Source of the DNA: Pantoea latae
GTDB taxonomy: Bacteria > Pseudomonadota > Gammaproteobacteria > Enterobacterales > Enterobacteriaceae
Length of the DNA: 64,000 nt
NCBI RefSeq assembly: GCF_002077695.1
Contig: NZ_MWUE01000007.1
Coordinates: 151,340 to 215,339 of the forward strand
Direction: 5' to 3'
In this document: piece by piece, positions 1 through 9,139 of the stretch
How positions within the stretch are numbered: the stretch's first letter is position 1
How the letters are laid out: each line of letters opens with the position of its first letter
Position numbers and translations under genes: made by a program
The notes under the pieces: model-generated
The model's input: the letters and a program-made list of their open reading frames with translations, nothing else
Told to the model about the DNA's origin: nothing
Database searches by the model: none

Positions 1-390
1 ACTTCCTGGCTGCAGCAGCTGCATAAGCTCTCCGCCGACTACTGCGTGAAGAACGGCAAGCCGCCGATCGCCATCAGCGAATACACCACCGATCCGCAGA
101 CCACTCAGGCGATGCTGTCGCACGCGGTGGAGGCGCAGATCACCGACGCCGCCGTGGCGCGCGGCGTGGTGCAGAAGCTGGGCAACCGCGTGCAGATCTC
201 CTCGGAAACGCTGATCTACCCGGTGCTGAACGGCTTCGGCGTGAAGAAAGGCAACGACGAGGTGAAGCAGGCGCTGATCGACGGCCTGGAGAAGTACCGC
301 AGCACGCCGGAGTACGCCGCGCTGCTGAAGAAATATAACTTCGAGGCGCCGAGCGCCGAGGATATTAAGACGCTGATGCCGCAGCCTTAA
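1..390 (+). CDS. ABC transporter solute-binding protein, C-terminal part (gene begins before the window)
   Basis: The reading frame is open from base 1 and ends with TAA at 388-390, so about 129 C-terminal residues are visible. The sequence (a SAxYCVKNGKPPIAISEYTTD stretch, then a VLNGFGVKKGNDEVKQAL segment) looks like the second lobe of a periplasmic binding protein, most like the nitrate/sulfonate/taurine (NitT/TauT) type. In that family the protein captures a small organic ligand in the periplasm and delivers it to an inner-membrane ABC permease. The permease and ATPase genes are not in this window. The ligand cannot be told from this fragment. The next gene follows after about 60 bases on the same strand and could be co-transcribed. 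Confidence 0.6.
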   Translation, partial: TSWLQQLHKLSADYCVKNGKPPIAISEYTTDPQTTQAMLSHAVEAQITDAAVARGVVQKLGNRVQISSETLIYPVLNGFGVKKGNDEVKQALIDGLEKYRSTPEYAALLKKYNFEAPSAEDIKTLMPQP

Positions 391-452
391 TCCTGATATG
401 GGCGGCAAACCGCTGTCGCCCGCTCCTTTCTCTCTCTTTTCCGGAGAACGCT

Positions 453-1184
453 ATGGCGCTTTCGTTTGAAGAACAGACCCGAATCGATCTGGCCGTTACC
501 TTTCGCATTATCGCCCATCTCGGCATGCACGAAGCGGTGGCGAACCACTTTAGCGCCGCCGTCTCGCCGGACGGCAAGCGGTTTCTGCTTAACCCGAAGT
601 GGAAACACTTTTCGCGCATTCGCGCCAGCGACCTGCTGCTGCTCGACGCCGGGGATGGTGCCTGCGCGCAGCGCGACGACGTGGACGCCACCGCCTGGGC
701 GATCCACGGCCAGATCCACCAGCGCCTGCCGGAGGCGCGCGTGGTGCTGCACCTGCACCCGATTTACACCACCAGCGTCGCCTGCCTGGCGGAGCCGCGT
801 ATCCCGCCGGTGGATCAAAACACGGCGCGCTACTTTAACCGCGTGGCGATCGATACCCTGTACGGCGGCATGGCGGACACCGCCGAGGAAGGCGCGCGGC
901 TGGCGGCCCTGCTGGCGGGCAAAAGCCGCCTGCTGATGGGCAACCACGGCGTAATGGTGACGGGCACGGCGATCGGCGAAGCCTTTGACGATATCTGGAC
1001 GCTGGAGCGCGCCTGTCAGATCCTCGTGACCGCCTGGTCCACCGGTCAGCCGCTGAAAATCCTCAGCGACGCGGTGGCGGAGAAGACGGCGCGCGCCTGG
1101 GAAGGCATTCCCGACTTCTCGCGCCAGCATTTCGAGGAGATGAAGGCGCTGATGATCGCCGCCGATCCGTCGCTGCTCGACTGA
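453..1184 (+). CDS. class II aldolase/adducin family protein
   Basis: A 243-residue protein with the class II aldolase/adducin fold. The zinc-ligand pattern is visible: His100 and His102 (HLHP) and His165 (NHG). Enzymes of this fold cleave or epimerise sugar phosphates (L-fuculose-1-phosphate aldolase, L-ribulose-5-phosphate 4-epimerase), but many members have unknown substrates. The catalytic Glu of fuculose aldolases lies four residues before a conserved His; the equivalent position here is Ala81, so a classical aldolase reaction is doubtful. The ATG is preceded by GGAG at suitable spacing. It follows the solute-binding gene by 62 bases and converges with fliR, with only 4 bases between their ends. 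No terminator is visible there. Confidence 0.75.
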   Translation: MALSFEEQTRIDLAVTFRIIAHLGMHEAVANHFSAAVSPDGKRFLLNPKWKHFSRIRASDLLLLDAGDGACAQRDDVDATAWAIHGQIHQRLPEARVVLHLHPIYTTSVACLAEPRIPPVDQNTARYFNRVAIDTLYGGMADTAEEGARLAALLAGKSRLLMGNHGVMVTGTAIGEAFDDIWTLERACQILVTAWSTGQPLKILSDAVAEKTARAWEGIPDFSRQHFEEMKALMIAADPSLLD

Positions 1185-1188
1185 TCCT

Positions 1189-1974
1189 TCAGGCAGGCTG
1201 CAAGCCCTGCACTATCGCCATCAGCTGATGGAAGGCGGCCTGCATCATCGCCGCAAATAGCGGCGCGAAATTCATCATCATCACCAGCAGCGCGCCCATG
1301 CCGAGGGTGATCGAGAGCGGAAAGCCGATGACGAACACCGAAAGCTGCGGCGTCAGGCGGTTAAGCAATCCCAGCGCCAGATTCAGCGCCAGCAGCAGCG
1401 TGACGATCGGCAGCCCCATCTTCAGGCCGCTGCTAAAGATGGCGCCGGCCGCCTGCGCCAGCAGATAAAAGCCGCCGTTGCCCAGCGGCGCGCCGTTGAC
1501 CGGCAGCAGCCTGAAGCTCTCGGCGAGCGCGTCGAGCAGCAGCAGATGGCCGTTAAGGGTGATAAACAGCAGGGTAAACAGCACGTTGAAAATGCGCGCC
1601 AGCACCGGCATCGACTGATTGCCGGAGGGATCGTAGAAAGAGGCAAAAGAGAGCCCCATCTGCAGGCCGACGATCTCCCCCGCGCTGCGCACGGCGGCGA
1701 AAAGAAACTGCATCGTCAGCCCCATCGCGTAGCCGATCGCTATCTGCTTTGCGGTGATCCAGACGCCCGCCACCGACAGCAGCGCCACAGGCGTCGCCGG
1801 CAGCGTCTCTCCAATCAGCCAGGCCACCAGCAGCGCCAGGCCGATCTTCACCCGCTTAGCGGCGACCTTTTCGCTGAACAGCGGCGCGGCGGCGAACAGC
1901 GCCAGCGTGCGGGTAAACGGCCAGAAATAGTGGCCGATAGCGGCGTAAAGATCGGCGAGGGAGAGGCTCTGCAT
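1189..1974 (-). CDS. fliR: flagellar export gate protein FliR
   Basis: FliR is an integral membrane part of the flagellar type III export gate in the inner membrane and works with FliP and FliQ. The 261-residue protein has several hydrophobic segments, starting with an N-terminal WPFTRTLALFAAAPLF stretch, and the length matches E. coli FliR. It is the last gene of the minus-strand run fliL-M-N-O-P-Q-R. Its ATG overlaps the fliQ stop, indicating translational coupling. It converges on the aldolase gene. Injectisome homologues (SctT) exist, but the flagellar neighbours on both sides settle the assignment. Confidence 0.95.
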   Translation of the reverse strand: MQSLSLADLYAAIGHYFWPFTRTLALFAAAPLFSEKVAAKRVKIGLALLVAWLIGETLPATPVALLSVAGVWITAKQIAIGYAMGLTMQFLFAAVRSAGEIVGLQMGLSFASFYDPSGNQSMPVLARIFNVLFTLLFITLNGHLLLLDALAESFRLLPVNGAPLGNGGFYLLAQAAGAIFSSGLKMGLPIVTLLLALNLALGLLNRLTPQLSVFVIGFPLSITLGMGALLVMMMNFAPLFAAMMQAAFHQLMAIVQGLQPA

Positions 1975-2243
1975 CAGCGAATAACGGTGGGGATATGCAG
2001 AAACACCGATCGCATATAGTCCATCAGCGTCTCCAGCATCCAGGGGCCGAGCACAATCAGCACCAGCACCAGCGCGATGATTTTGGGGATAAACGAGAGC
2101 GTCGACTCGTTTAGCTGGGTCGACGCCTGCAGAATGCTGACCAGCAGCCCGGTAAACAGTGACGTCAGCAGCAGCGGTGCGGCGATCGCCAGCGCCACCT
2201 TCATCGACTCATACCCCAGGCTCATTACGCTTTCCGGCGTCAT
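1974..2243 (-). CDS. fliQ: flagellar export gate protein FliQ
   Basis: An 89-residue protein with two hydrophobic helices around a short polar turn, the normal size and plan of FliQ. It forms part of the FliPQR export channel in the inner membrane at the base of the flagellum. The MTPESVMSLGYESMKVALAIAAP start and the ASTQLNESTLSFIPKI turn are typical of the family. It lies 11 bases after fliP and overlaps fliR by one base, so the three export-gate genes are one transcription unit. Confidence 0.95.
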   Translation of the reverse strand: MTPESVMSLGYESMKVALAIAAPLLLTSLFTGLLVSILQASTQLNESTLSFIPKIIALVLVLIVLGPWMLETLMDYMRSVFLHIPTVIR

Positions 2244-2254
2244 GCCGCGTCTCC

Positions 2255-2977
2255 TTAGCTGTAAAAGCTCTGCGCCAGCGACCCGAGCACCAGCTGCCAG
2301 CCATCCACCAACACGAACAGCATCAGCTTAAACGGCAGCGACAGCGTGGCGGGCGGCACCATCATCATCCCCAGCGCCATCAGCACGCTGGCCACCACCA
2401 GATCGATAATCAAAAACGGCACAAAAAGGGTAAAGCCGATCTGAAAGCCGCTCTTTAGCTCGCTGGTGACGAACGCCGGCAGCAAAATGCGTAACGGCAC
2501 CTCTTCCCGACTGTGCCAGGCGGGCTGCCTGGCGATGCGCGCAAACAGCGTCAGATCGGTTTCCCGCGTCTGCTCAAACATAAAGTCGCGCAGCGGCGTC
2601 GCTCCTTTCGTCAGTGCCTGCTCCAGCGTGATGCGATCCTGCGACAGCGGCAGCCAGGCGTCGTCGTAGACGCGCGACAGCACGGGCGACATCACGAAAA
2701 AGGTAAGGAACAGCGCCAGCCCCAGCAGCACCTGATTCGGCGGCGACGAGGCGGTGCCAAGCGCGTTGCGCAGCAGGCCCAGCACGATAATGATGCGGGT
2801 GAAGCCGGTCATCATCAGCAGCACCGCCGGCAGCAGCGTCAGCGAGGTGAGCAGCAGCAGGGTCTGCACCGGCAGCGACCAGCTTTCGCCGTGCGCGCCG
2901 TGGCCGATCAGGATATCGCCGCCGGCGGCCCAGGCGGGATGCGCCAGCAGCAGCAGGAAAAAACCTGTTTTTCTCAT
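2255..2977 (-). CDS. fliP: flagellar export gate protein FliP
   Basis: FliP forms the core of the export-gate pore with FliQ and FliR. The 240-residue protein begins with a cleavable-looking signal peptide ([17 protein letters not shown]), as in other FliP proteins. It continues with four membrane segments and the family signature around [25 protein letters not shown]. Length and order match enteric FliP (about 245 residues). The start overlaps the fliO stop by four bases. Confidence 0.95.
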   Translation of the reverse strand: MRKTGFFLLLLAHPAWAAGGDILIGHGAHGESWSLPVQTLLLLTSLTLLPAVLLMMTGFTRIIIVLGLLRNALGTASSPPNQVLLGLALFLTFFVMSPVLSRVYDDAWLPLSQDRITLEQALTKGATPLRDFMFEQTRETDLTLFARIARQPAWHSREEVPLRILLPAFVTSELKSGFQIGFTLFVPFLIIDLVVASVLMALGMMMVPPATLSLPFKLMLFVLVDGWQLVLGSLAQSFYS

Positions 2978-3366
2978 CCGGCTCGCCCTTTCTTGCGCAG
3001 CGCGTTACGCAGCGCCTGCTGAAACGCGCCCGCGGGCAAGGCGCGCGTCTCGGCGGCGTCGCGCTGGCGCGCGATCTCGCTGAGCAGCGTGACGTTGCCC
3101 GGCGTAACGCCCAGCAGCAGCCAGCGATCCTGCACCTCCAGCACCACCACCCGTTCGCGCTGGCCCAGCGTCTGGCTCTGCATAACGCGCAGCAGCGGCG
3201 CGTCCTGCGCCTGCGGGCGCGCCCAGCCGGCGCGGCGCGTCAGCCAGGCGAGCGCCAGAATCAGCAGGATCACCAGCGCCAGCGCGCCGCACAGTTTGAG
3301 CAGCATAGCGCCAAACCCCAGGCTGTGCGGCGCGGCCAGCGGCGTCTCTAACAGCGACCTCATCAT
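2974..3366 (-). CDS. fliO: flagellar export gate assembly protein FliO
   Basis: FliO is a small bitopic membrane protein that helps FliP assemble into the export gate. The 130-residue protein has one membrane segment at about residues 23-43 ([19 protein letters not shown]) followed by a cytoplasmic domain containing [21 protein letters not shown], the FliO signature. Two adjacent ATG codons occur at the start. The gene overlaps fliN by four bases and fliP by four bases, inside one operon. Confidence 0.92.
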   Translation of the reverse strand: MMRSLLETPLAAPHSLGFGAMLLKLCGALALVILLILALAWLTRRAGWARPQAQDAPLLRVMQSQTLGQRERVVVLEVQDRWLLLGVTPGNVTLLSEIARQRDAAETRALPAGAFQQALRNALRKKGRAG

Positions 3367-3761
3367 CGGCTCAGCCGCTGCATTCTTTCAGAAGGGGTAA
3401 TGATATCGGTGATGCGCACGCCGAATTTATCCGACACCACCACCACCTCGCCCTGCGCAATCAGATAGCCGTTGATTAAAATATCGAGCGGCTCGCCGGC
3501 AAGCCCTTCCAGCGGCACCACCGAGCCCTGGCTCAGGCGCAGCAGCTCTTTGATGGTCATCTTGGTGCGGCCCAGCTCCACCGTCATCCGCACCGGAATA
3601 TCCAGCACCAGATTCAGATCTTCCGACAGCGAGAGCATGGTGTCGTTTTTATCAGGAACAGTGGCCGTGCCGGATTCGGTGGCGAGATGCTCGCTCATCG
3701 CCTCACCCCACAGATCCTCTACGGACGGATCCTCGACTTCAGACGGTGGATGGGTGGCCAT
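3363..3761 (-). CDS. fliN: flagellar motor switch protein FliN
   Basis: FliN builds the lower part of the cytoplasmic C-ring that sets rotation direction and receives export substrates. The 132-residue protein has a variable acidic N-terminus (about residues 1-45) and a C-terminal SpoA/C-ring domain with LDIPVRMTVELGRTKMTIKELL and the terminal VRITDIITPSERMQRL. These are hallmarks of FliN. It directly follows fliM with no intergenic gap, and its end overlaps fliO. Confidence 0.96.
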   Translation of the reverse strand: MATHPPSEVEDPSVEDLWGEAMSEHLATESGTATVPDKNDTMLSLSEDLNLVLDIPVRMTVELGRTKMTIKELLRLSQGSVVPLEGLAGEPLDILINGYLIAQGEVVVVSDKFGVRITDIITPSERMQRLSR

Positions 3762-4760
3762 TTACTTATTCTCCTTGGTGAAAGACGGCAGCGAAGGCGC
3801 GTAAATTTTTTCAACTTTAATGGCCAGCTGTTTATTCACCCGACCATATTGCCCGCTGAACACCGGGTGCCCGTCAGAATAGACCTCGACGATCTCCGGC
3901 TTATCGAGCGGAATAACGTCGCCTTTTTGCAGGCGTAGAATGCGGGACACCTGCGTCGGGATCTCCGCCAGCCTGGCCACCAGATCCAGTTCGGCGTCGC
4001 GAACCTGGTGCGCGATGGTTTGATGCCACTGCTCGTTTTCCTGCTTTGAATTTTCCAGCGGCGGATTGGTGAGCAATTCGCGCAGCGGCTCGATAATGCT
4101 GAAGGGAATACAGATATGCAGCTCGCCGATATGCGGCCCAATTTCCACCGAAAAAGGCGTGGTGATCACAATATCATTCGGCGACGAGGTAATATTGGTA
4201 AACTTGATTTGCGTTTCTGAGCGCACATATTCGGTCTGCACCTTAAATATGGAACTCCAGGCTTCATCGTAAGAGAGCTGCGCCATAGACATAATGCGGC
4301 GAATAATGCGCTGCTCCGTCGGCGTAAATTCGCGCCCGTCAACTTTAGTGGGAAAACGCCCGTCGCCGCCGAACAGGTTGTCGATCGCCATAGAAACCAT
4401 CTGCGGCGAAAAGGCGAACAGCGCCGTGCCGCGCAGCGGATTCATATGCACCAGATTTAAATTGGTCGGCACCGGCAAATTACGCGCGAACTCGTGATAA
4501 GGCTCAATTTTAATCTGCCCGGCGGTGACGTCGGGATTACGCCGCAGCAGGTTGAACATATCCATACGAAACTGGCGCGCAAAGCGTTCGTTAATAATCT
4601 CCAGCGAGTGCATACGCTCGCGGATCACGCGCCGCTGGGTATTGGGATCGTAAGGGCGGATCGCTTCCGTCTGTGCGGCTGTCGCGACGACTTCACTCTC
4701 CGCGCCGCCGCCATTCAGCAGGCGGTCAATTTCGGCCTGAGATAAGAGGCTGTCAGACAT
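3762..4760 (-). CDS. fliM: flagellar motor switch protein FliM
   Basis: FliM is the C-ring protein that binds phosphorylated CheY and transmits the signal to FliG. The 332-residue protein starts with the CheY-P-binding segment (LLSQAEIDRLLNGG, residues 5-18). It has the middle CheC-like domain containing MNPLRGTALFAFSPQ and FGGDGRFPTKVDGREFTPTE, and ends with a SpoA domain. Length matches E. coli FliM (334). It lies 5 bases after fliL. The reading frame uses more A/T-ending codons than its neighbours, which may be natural variation. Confidence 0.97.
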   Translation of the reverse strand: MSDSLLSQAEIDRLLNGGGAESEVVATAAQTEAIRPYDPNTQRRVIRERMHSLEIINERFARQFRMDMFNLLRRNPDVTAGQIKIEPYHEFARNLPVPTNLNLVHMNPLRGTALFAFSPQMVSMAIDNLFGGDGRFPTKVDGREFTPTEQRIIRRIMSMAQLSYDEAWSSIFKVQTEYVRSETQIKFTNITSSPNDIVITTPFSVEIGPHIGELHICIPFSIIEPLRELLTNPPLENSKQENEQWHQTIAHQVRDAELDLVARLAEIPTQVSRILRLQKGDVIPLDKPEIVEVYSDGHPVFSGQYGRVNKQLAIKVEKIYAPSLPSFTKENK

Positions 4761-4765
4761 CGTAT

Positions 4766-5272
4766 TTACCGTAAAATAAATGCATTAAATAGTACGTCCG
4801 TGACGGAAACGCTCTGCCCGTCAGCCAGCGGCTGATTCACCACCTGTTTAATATTATCCCTCAGCGCGATTTTGCCGCTGTCTGTCGCCAGCGCCGCACC
4901 GGTTTGCTGAGAAAAAAGCAGCAGAAGGCGGCTGCGAATTTCCGGTAAAAACGGTTGCAGCGTTGCTTTTGCCTTTTCATCTTTCAGGCGCAGCGTCAGG
5001 CCGATATATAATACCCGATCGCTCTCGTTCTCTTCGGGCAGCAGGCTAACGGTAAAAGGATCGAGAGGCATATAGATCGGCGGCGCAGGCGGCACCGCTT
5101 TTTTAGCTGCCGCCGGATCGGCGTCGGTTTGCAGCGCCGACCTCATATTATGCAGCTGATAACAGGTATATCCAGCCAGCGCCGCAACGCCGACAACAAT
5201 AACCGCCAGCAGCAAAAAAACCAGCGCGCGTTTCTTTCCGCCTCCGGCAGCTTTCTGTTTTGTTTTAGGCAT
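4766..5272 (-). CDS. fliL: flagellar basal body-associated protein FliL
   Basis: FliL is a single-pass inner-membrane protein that surrounds the stator and supports motor torque. I place the start at the ATG at 5272 (MPKTKQKAAGGGKKRAL...), which has AGGA upstream; the longer frame from 5320 has no ribosome site. The resulting 168-residue protein has a basic N-terminus, one membrane helix at about residues 15-36, and a periplasmic domain with the conserved YIGLTLRLKD region. It is the first gene of the fliLMNOPQR run. Confidence 0.92.
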   Translation of the reverse strand: MPKTKQKAAGGGKKRALVFLLLAVIVVGVAALAGYTCYQLHNMRSALQTDADPAAAKKAVPPAPPIYMPLDPFTVSLLPEENESDRVLYIGLTLRLKDEKAKATLQPFLPEIRSRLLLLFSQQTGAALATDSGKIALRDNIKQVVNQPLADGQSVSVTDVLFNAFILR

Positions 5273-5415
5273 TATAGTGAACGTCCTGTATTCATTCTTT
5301 CCGGCCCGATTAATCGGCATGACGGATGAGCGAACTATTTTAATATATCCGCCGCGACAACAAATGTTTTATAAAGTCGAATTAATGACAATATTTTCCC
5401 AGATAAATTACGCCG

Positions 5416-6609
5416 TCAGGCAAAGGTATTAATTCCCCGTCCGTCCGTCAGCGGGCGCGTCATGCTGTCGCTTCGCTCCTCGCTCTGCGTCAGGCTCTCC
5501 TGCGCCTCCGGTGCCGCCACGGCGTGTCGGGGCGAAGGGGCGGAGCCGTCGGGCTGCTGCCAGGAAGACGCGGTGTCGGCGCCGACGCTGCTTTGCCCCA
5601 GCTGAATGCCCGCTTCCGCCAGCGACGTGCGCAGATGCGGCACCGCCGCTTCAATGGCGGCACGCACCTGGTGACTCGCCGAGACGAAGTGCAGCTGCGC
5701 CTGTTCATTTTTTAACTGCACATTGATTTGCAGTGAACCTAACTCCGCCGGATGCAGCCGCAGCTCGGCGTGCTGCACGCCGTTGCGGGTAAAGCAGGCG
5801 ATCTGTTGCCCCAGCGACTGCTGCCAGGCGGGCGTGCCCATGGTCTCGCTCAGCGCGCCTGTCTCCAGCGCCTGTTCGCGCGGCGGTACGCGGTCCGCCG
5901 GCGACGTGGTGAGCGGCGGCGCGTGCGGCACCAGCGCGATCGCTTCGGCGCTGTCGCCGTGCGGCGCGCGGCTCTCTTTAGCCGGTAAGGCGCTGCTGGT
6001 CAGCTCTGGCGGCGAAGCGGTGCGCGCCGTCGCCCGCGCGGGCGCGTCGTCAGCCGGCTGCGCCGCTGGCTGCGCGTCGGCAGTTAAACGCGTCTGTCGC
6101 GCCGGACGTGCGGAGGCCTCAGGCGCGACGACAGCACCGCTGCGGTCGGCGGCGGGCAGCGCGGCCGTGAGCGCCTGCGGCGCGCTTTCCGCCGACGCCT
6201 CGGTCGCGACCGGGCCAGCGTCAGCGACGAGCGCCGCCGTTAGCGGTAGCGGTCCCGCCGGCTTGTCAGCCGACGTCGCGTCCTCATCGCTGTTATCCGC
6301 CTGCGGCGGCGCATGCTCCCCCGCGCTGGCGGGCAGCATCGCGGGCGGCGTAAGGTTTAACAGCGCCAGCAGCGCCGCATCCGCCTCCGCCTCCGCGTCG
6401 CGTTTATCCGCGTCATCGCACGTCGCGGCCGTCTCAACAACCTCCGGTTCAGCCGGTGCAGCGCGAGCAAGGTCGGGCAGCACGGCGTCGGGCAGCGTCA
6501 GCTGTTTTTCATCCAGCAGCGCGGCAAACGCCGCCTCATCCGCGGGCGCGTCGCGCGTCGCGGGGGCAGAGGCGGCCATCGGCGTCAGCGCCGGTAAGGT
6601 GGCTATCAT
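5416..6609 (-). CDS. fliK: flagellar hook-length control protein FliK
   Basis: FliK is secreted during hook growth, measures hook length and switches export from hook to filament proteins. The 397-residue protein has a long low-complexity Ala/Pro/Asp-rich N-terminal region (to about residue 260) acting as the ruler. A conserved C-terminal domain follows, with VQHAELRLHPAELGSLQI and FVSASHQVRAAIEAAVPHLRTSLAEAGIQLGQ-type sequence. It is the last gene of the fliFGHIJK run and overlaps fliJ by one base. About 140 non-coding bases separate it from fliL, as expected for the break between two operons. Confidence 0.93.
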   Translation of the reverse strand: MIATLPALTPMAASAPATRDAPADEAAFAALLDEKQLTLPDAVLPDLARAAPAEPEVVETAATCDDADKRDAEAEADAALLALLNLTPPAMLPASAGEHAPPQADNSDEDATSADKPAGPLPLTAALVADAGPVATEASAESAPQALTAALPAADRSGAVVAPEASARPARQTRLTADAQPAAQPADDAPARATARTASPPELTSSALPAKESRAPHGDSAEAIALVPHAPPLTTSPADRVPPREQALETGALSETMGTPAWQQSLGQQIACFTRNGVQHAELRLHPAELGSLQINVQLKNEQAQLHFVSASHQVRAAIEAAVPHLRTSLAEAGIQLGQSSVGADTASSWQQPDGSAPSPRHAVAAPEAQESLTQSEERSDSMTRPLTDGRGINTFA

Positions 6610-7055
6610 CAGGTTCGTTTCCTTGCAAAGCGTTGACTGGCGAATTCATCCATTAGTTTCTGCTGCTGGCGGCGCTCTTTTTCTCTCGCCGCCTCTTCGG
6701 CGCGGCTGCTCAGGGTAGTCAGGGCGTTCAGGCGGCGGCGATCGTCTCGCCAGTCGCCCAGCGCTTGCTCCACCGCCTGCTCGCAGGCCGCCACATGGTC
6801 GCCGTAACGCTGCGCCACGCCCGTTAACGACTGGATAAAGCCCTGATAGTTAACCAGCTGCGCCACCGGAATACCGGCGCCTGCCGCTCTGCTGACCAGC
6901 TGCTGCTGATACTCCTGCTGATACTGCCGCAGCTGGCTAAGCTGCGCCTGCGCCTGCTGGCAGCGTTGCCGCAGCCTGCCGAGCTGACGCGTGGTCTGGT
7001 TAAGCTTCTCTTCCGCCTGCTCGCACAGCCGCGTCATGGGGGAAACGGCGCTCAT
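6609..7055 (-). CDS. fliJ: flagellar export chaperone FliJ
   Basis: FliJ is a small soluble coiled-coil protein that links the FliI ATPase ring to the export gate FlhA. The 148-residue protein is almost entirely predicted helix, rich in Gln, Arg, Glu and Leu, with no hydrophobic segment. It contains the [35 protein letters not shown] tail seen in enteric FliJ. GGGAG precedes the ATG. It overlaps fliI by four bases and fliK by one base. Confidence 0.9.
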   Translation of the reverse strand: MSAVSPMTRLCEQAEEKLNQTTRQLGRLRQRCQQAQAQLSQLRQYQQEYQQQLVSRAAGAGIPVAQLVNYQGFIQSLTGVAQRYGDHVAACEQAVEQALGDWRDDRRRLNALTTLSSRAEEAAREKERRQQQKLMDEFASQRFARKRT

Positions 7056-8437
7056 GGCTGGTCGCTCCCCTCTTGCGCCTCATCGGCGAACAGGCCGCTC
7101 AGCGCCGCCAGCGAGGCGTCGTAGTCGCCGCGCTCCTCAATGCCCTGCTGCAGATAGCGCGCTATCTGCGGATAACGCGCGATGGCGTCGTCCAGCACTG
7201 CGTCGCTGCCGGCGGCATAGGCGCCGACGCTGATCAGGTCGCGGTTGCGCTGCCAGGCTGAGAGCAGCTGCTTCACGCGCTGCACGTGCCGGTAGTGCGC
7301 GGGCGTAATCAGCTCAGTCATGGCGCGGCTGATCGAGGCTTCGATATCGATCGCCGGATAGTGCCCCGCTTCAGCCAGCCGACGCGACAGCACCACGTGG
7401 CCGTCGAGGATGGCGCGCGCGGCATCCGCCACCGGATCCTGCTGATCGTCGCCTTCGGTCAGCACGGTATAGAATGCGGTAATGGATCCGCCGCCCTGAA
7501 TGCCGTTGCCGGCGCGCTCCACCAGCGCCGGCAGGCGGGCGAAAACCGACGGTGGATAGCCTTTGGTGGCGGGCGGCTCGCCGATCGCCAGCGCAATCTC
7601 GCGCTGCGCCATGGCGTAGCGCGTCAGGGAATCCATAATCAGCAGCACATTCATGCCGCGATCGCGGTAGTCCTCCGCGATGCGCGTCGCGTAGAGCGCG
7701 CCCTGCATACGCAGCACCGGCGAGACGTCCGCAGGCGCGGCGATCACCACCGCGCGGCGCAGCCCCTGCTGGCCGAGAATATTTTCAATAAAGTCTTTGA
7801 CCTCGCGGCCGCGCTCGCCGATCAGGCCGACCACGATGACGTCCGCCTGGGTAAAGCGCGCCATCATGCCGAGCAGCACGCTTTTGCCGACGCCGGATCC
7901 GGCGAACAGCCCCATGCGCTGGCCGCGGCCGACGGTCAGCAGGCCGTTAATGGCGCGCACGCCAACGTCCAGCACGCTTCTGATCGGGTCGCGCAGCAGC
8001 GGATTAAAGGGCGCGGTAAACAGCGAATCCGCGTGCTGTCGCGAGGGCGCGGGCAGCCCGTCCAGCGGACGCCCGCTGGCGTCCAGCACGCGCCCGAGCA
8101 GCGTCGGGCCGAGCGGCAGCTGCTTGCCGCCGTCCTGCGTGCCCGGCGAGGCGTAGACGCGCGCGCCGGGCAGCAGGCCATCAACGTTTTCCAGCGGCAT
8201 CAGAAACAGAATATGGTCGTTAAAGCCGACGACTTCGCCTTCGACGGCGCCACGGCTCTCGCCGCGCGCGCGTTCCACCAGACAGATCGCGCCGACCGGC
8301 AGCGTCAGGCCGGTCACCTCCATCACCATGCCGGCGACGCGGATCAAGCGGCCATAGCGCTGGCAGGCGGGCAGCGTCGCCATCTGTCGCTCCTGCCGAT
8401 CGAGGCGGTCGAGCCACTGGGTAAGAGATCGGCTCAT
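7052..8437 (-). CDS. fliI: flagellum-specific export ATPase FliI
   Basis: FliI is the hexameric ATPase that energises flagellar protein export at the cytoplasmic face. The 461-residue protein has an F1-beta-like fold with a clear Walker A motif [11 protein letters not shown] at residues 176-186 (Lys185). It also has the signature [13 protein letters not shown] at about 201-213 and the Walker [21 protein letters not shown] region. Length matches E. coli FliI (457). It overlaps fliJ and fliH by four bases each. Confidence 0.97.
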   Translation of the reverse strand: MSRSLTQWLDRLDRQERQMATLPACQRYGRLIRVAGMVMEVTGLTLPVGAICLVERARGESRGAVEGEVVGFNDHILFLMPLENVDGLLPGARVYASPGTQDGGKQLPLGPTLLGRVLDASGRPLDGLPAPSRQHADSLFTAPFNPLLRDPIRSVLDVGVRAINGLLTVGRGQRMGLFAGSGVGKSVLLGMMARFTQADVIVVGLIGERGREVKDFIENILGQQGLRRAVVIAAPADVSPVLRMQGALYATRIAEDYRDRGMNVLLIMDSLTRYAMAQREIALAIGEPPATKGYPPSVFARLPALVERAGNGIQGGGSITAFYTVLTEGDDQQDPVADAARAILDGHVVLSRRLAEAGHYPAIDIEASISRAMTELITPAHYRHVQRVKQLLSAWQRNRDLISVGAYAAGSDAVLDDAIARYPQIARYLQQGIEERGDYDASLAALSGLFADEAQEGSDQP

Positions 8438-9139
8438 GGCGCGTCATCTTCCCTGCTCAGATCGCAGAGCATTTTCCAGCGTGTCGCCAGCGTCGCGTCC
8501 AGCTCGCCCTCTTTGGCGGTCAGACGACAGCCGCCGGGCGTCATCTGCGCATCGACGCGCAGCGTCCAGCCGTGCGCCTCCAGCACCTCCCCCAGCCGTT
8601 CGCTGACCAGCGCAGCATCCTGCTGGCTGACCCACAGCTCGATATGCCGGGTAAAGCGCAGGTTCTCCTGCATCAGCTGGCGAATGGTCTCCAGCAGCAG
8701 CGAGGTGTCGCACAGCACCTGCTTGCCCAGCAGCGCGCGCACCGCGCTAAGGGCCAGCTGCATCAGACGCGCGGGGATCACGCTGTCGAGGCTCTCCAGC
8801 GCCGTCTGAAACCCATCGACCAGCTGCGTAAAACGCTGCGCCTGCGCCTGCTGCTCCGCGCTGGCCGCTGCCGCGCCCTGCTCGCGTCCCGCTTGCTCTC
8901 CCTGGCTAAATCCCTCCTGGTAGCCGCGCGCGTCCCTCTTCCAGCCCGCGCTGTTCGCCGACGGCGTAGCCCGCCTGCTCCGCCTGCTGGCGCAGATGAG
9001 CGAGCGCTCGCTCGCGTTGCGCCTCCGCGGCGGCGTCAGGCGGCGAAGAGGCCGCAGGCGGTTCTTCTACCCTCTCCAGCAGGCTTTCCGGCTGCCAGAC
9101 GCGCCACGACGGCAGCGGGTCGCGATCAGACGTAGACAT
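8434..9139 (-). pseudogene. fliH: fliH, negative regulator/stator of FliI, interrupted by a frameshift
   Basis: FliH binds FliI and docks it at the C-ring. Two open segments in different frames together make one FliH. The N-terminal part runs from 9139 to a TAG ending at 8906 (77 residues, ending EEGRARLPGGI). The C-terminal part covers the rest down to 8434 (VIPARLMQLALSAVRALLGKQ onward). The break maps to a CG-repeat run at 8925-8932. Removing one base, or adding two, joins the frames to read EEGRA(R)GYQEGFSQGEQAG, the Gly-rich helical repeat typical of FliH, and gives about 234 residues (E. coli 228). The total span of 706 bases is not a multiple of three. Either the gene is broken (loss of efficient export) or the short repeat was miscounted or varies in phase. 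Confidence 0.85.

Noticed and set aside
7286..8809. 507-residue plus-strand open frame opposite fliI/fliH
   Set aside because: It is low-complexity His/Arg/Gln/Ala sequence produced by the antisense of GC-rich fliI codons, and fliI is certain on the minus strand. Similar long antisense frames at 10328-11773, 36648-38195 and 58093-59730 were rejected for the same reason.
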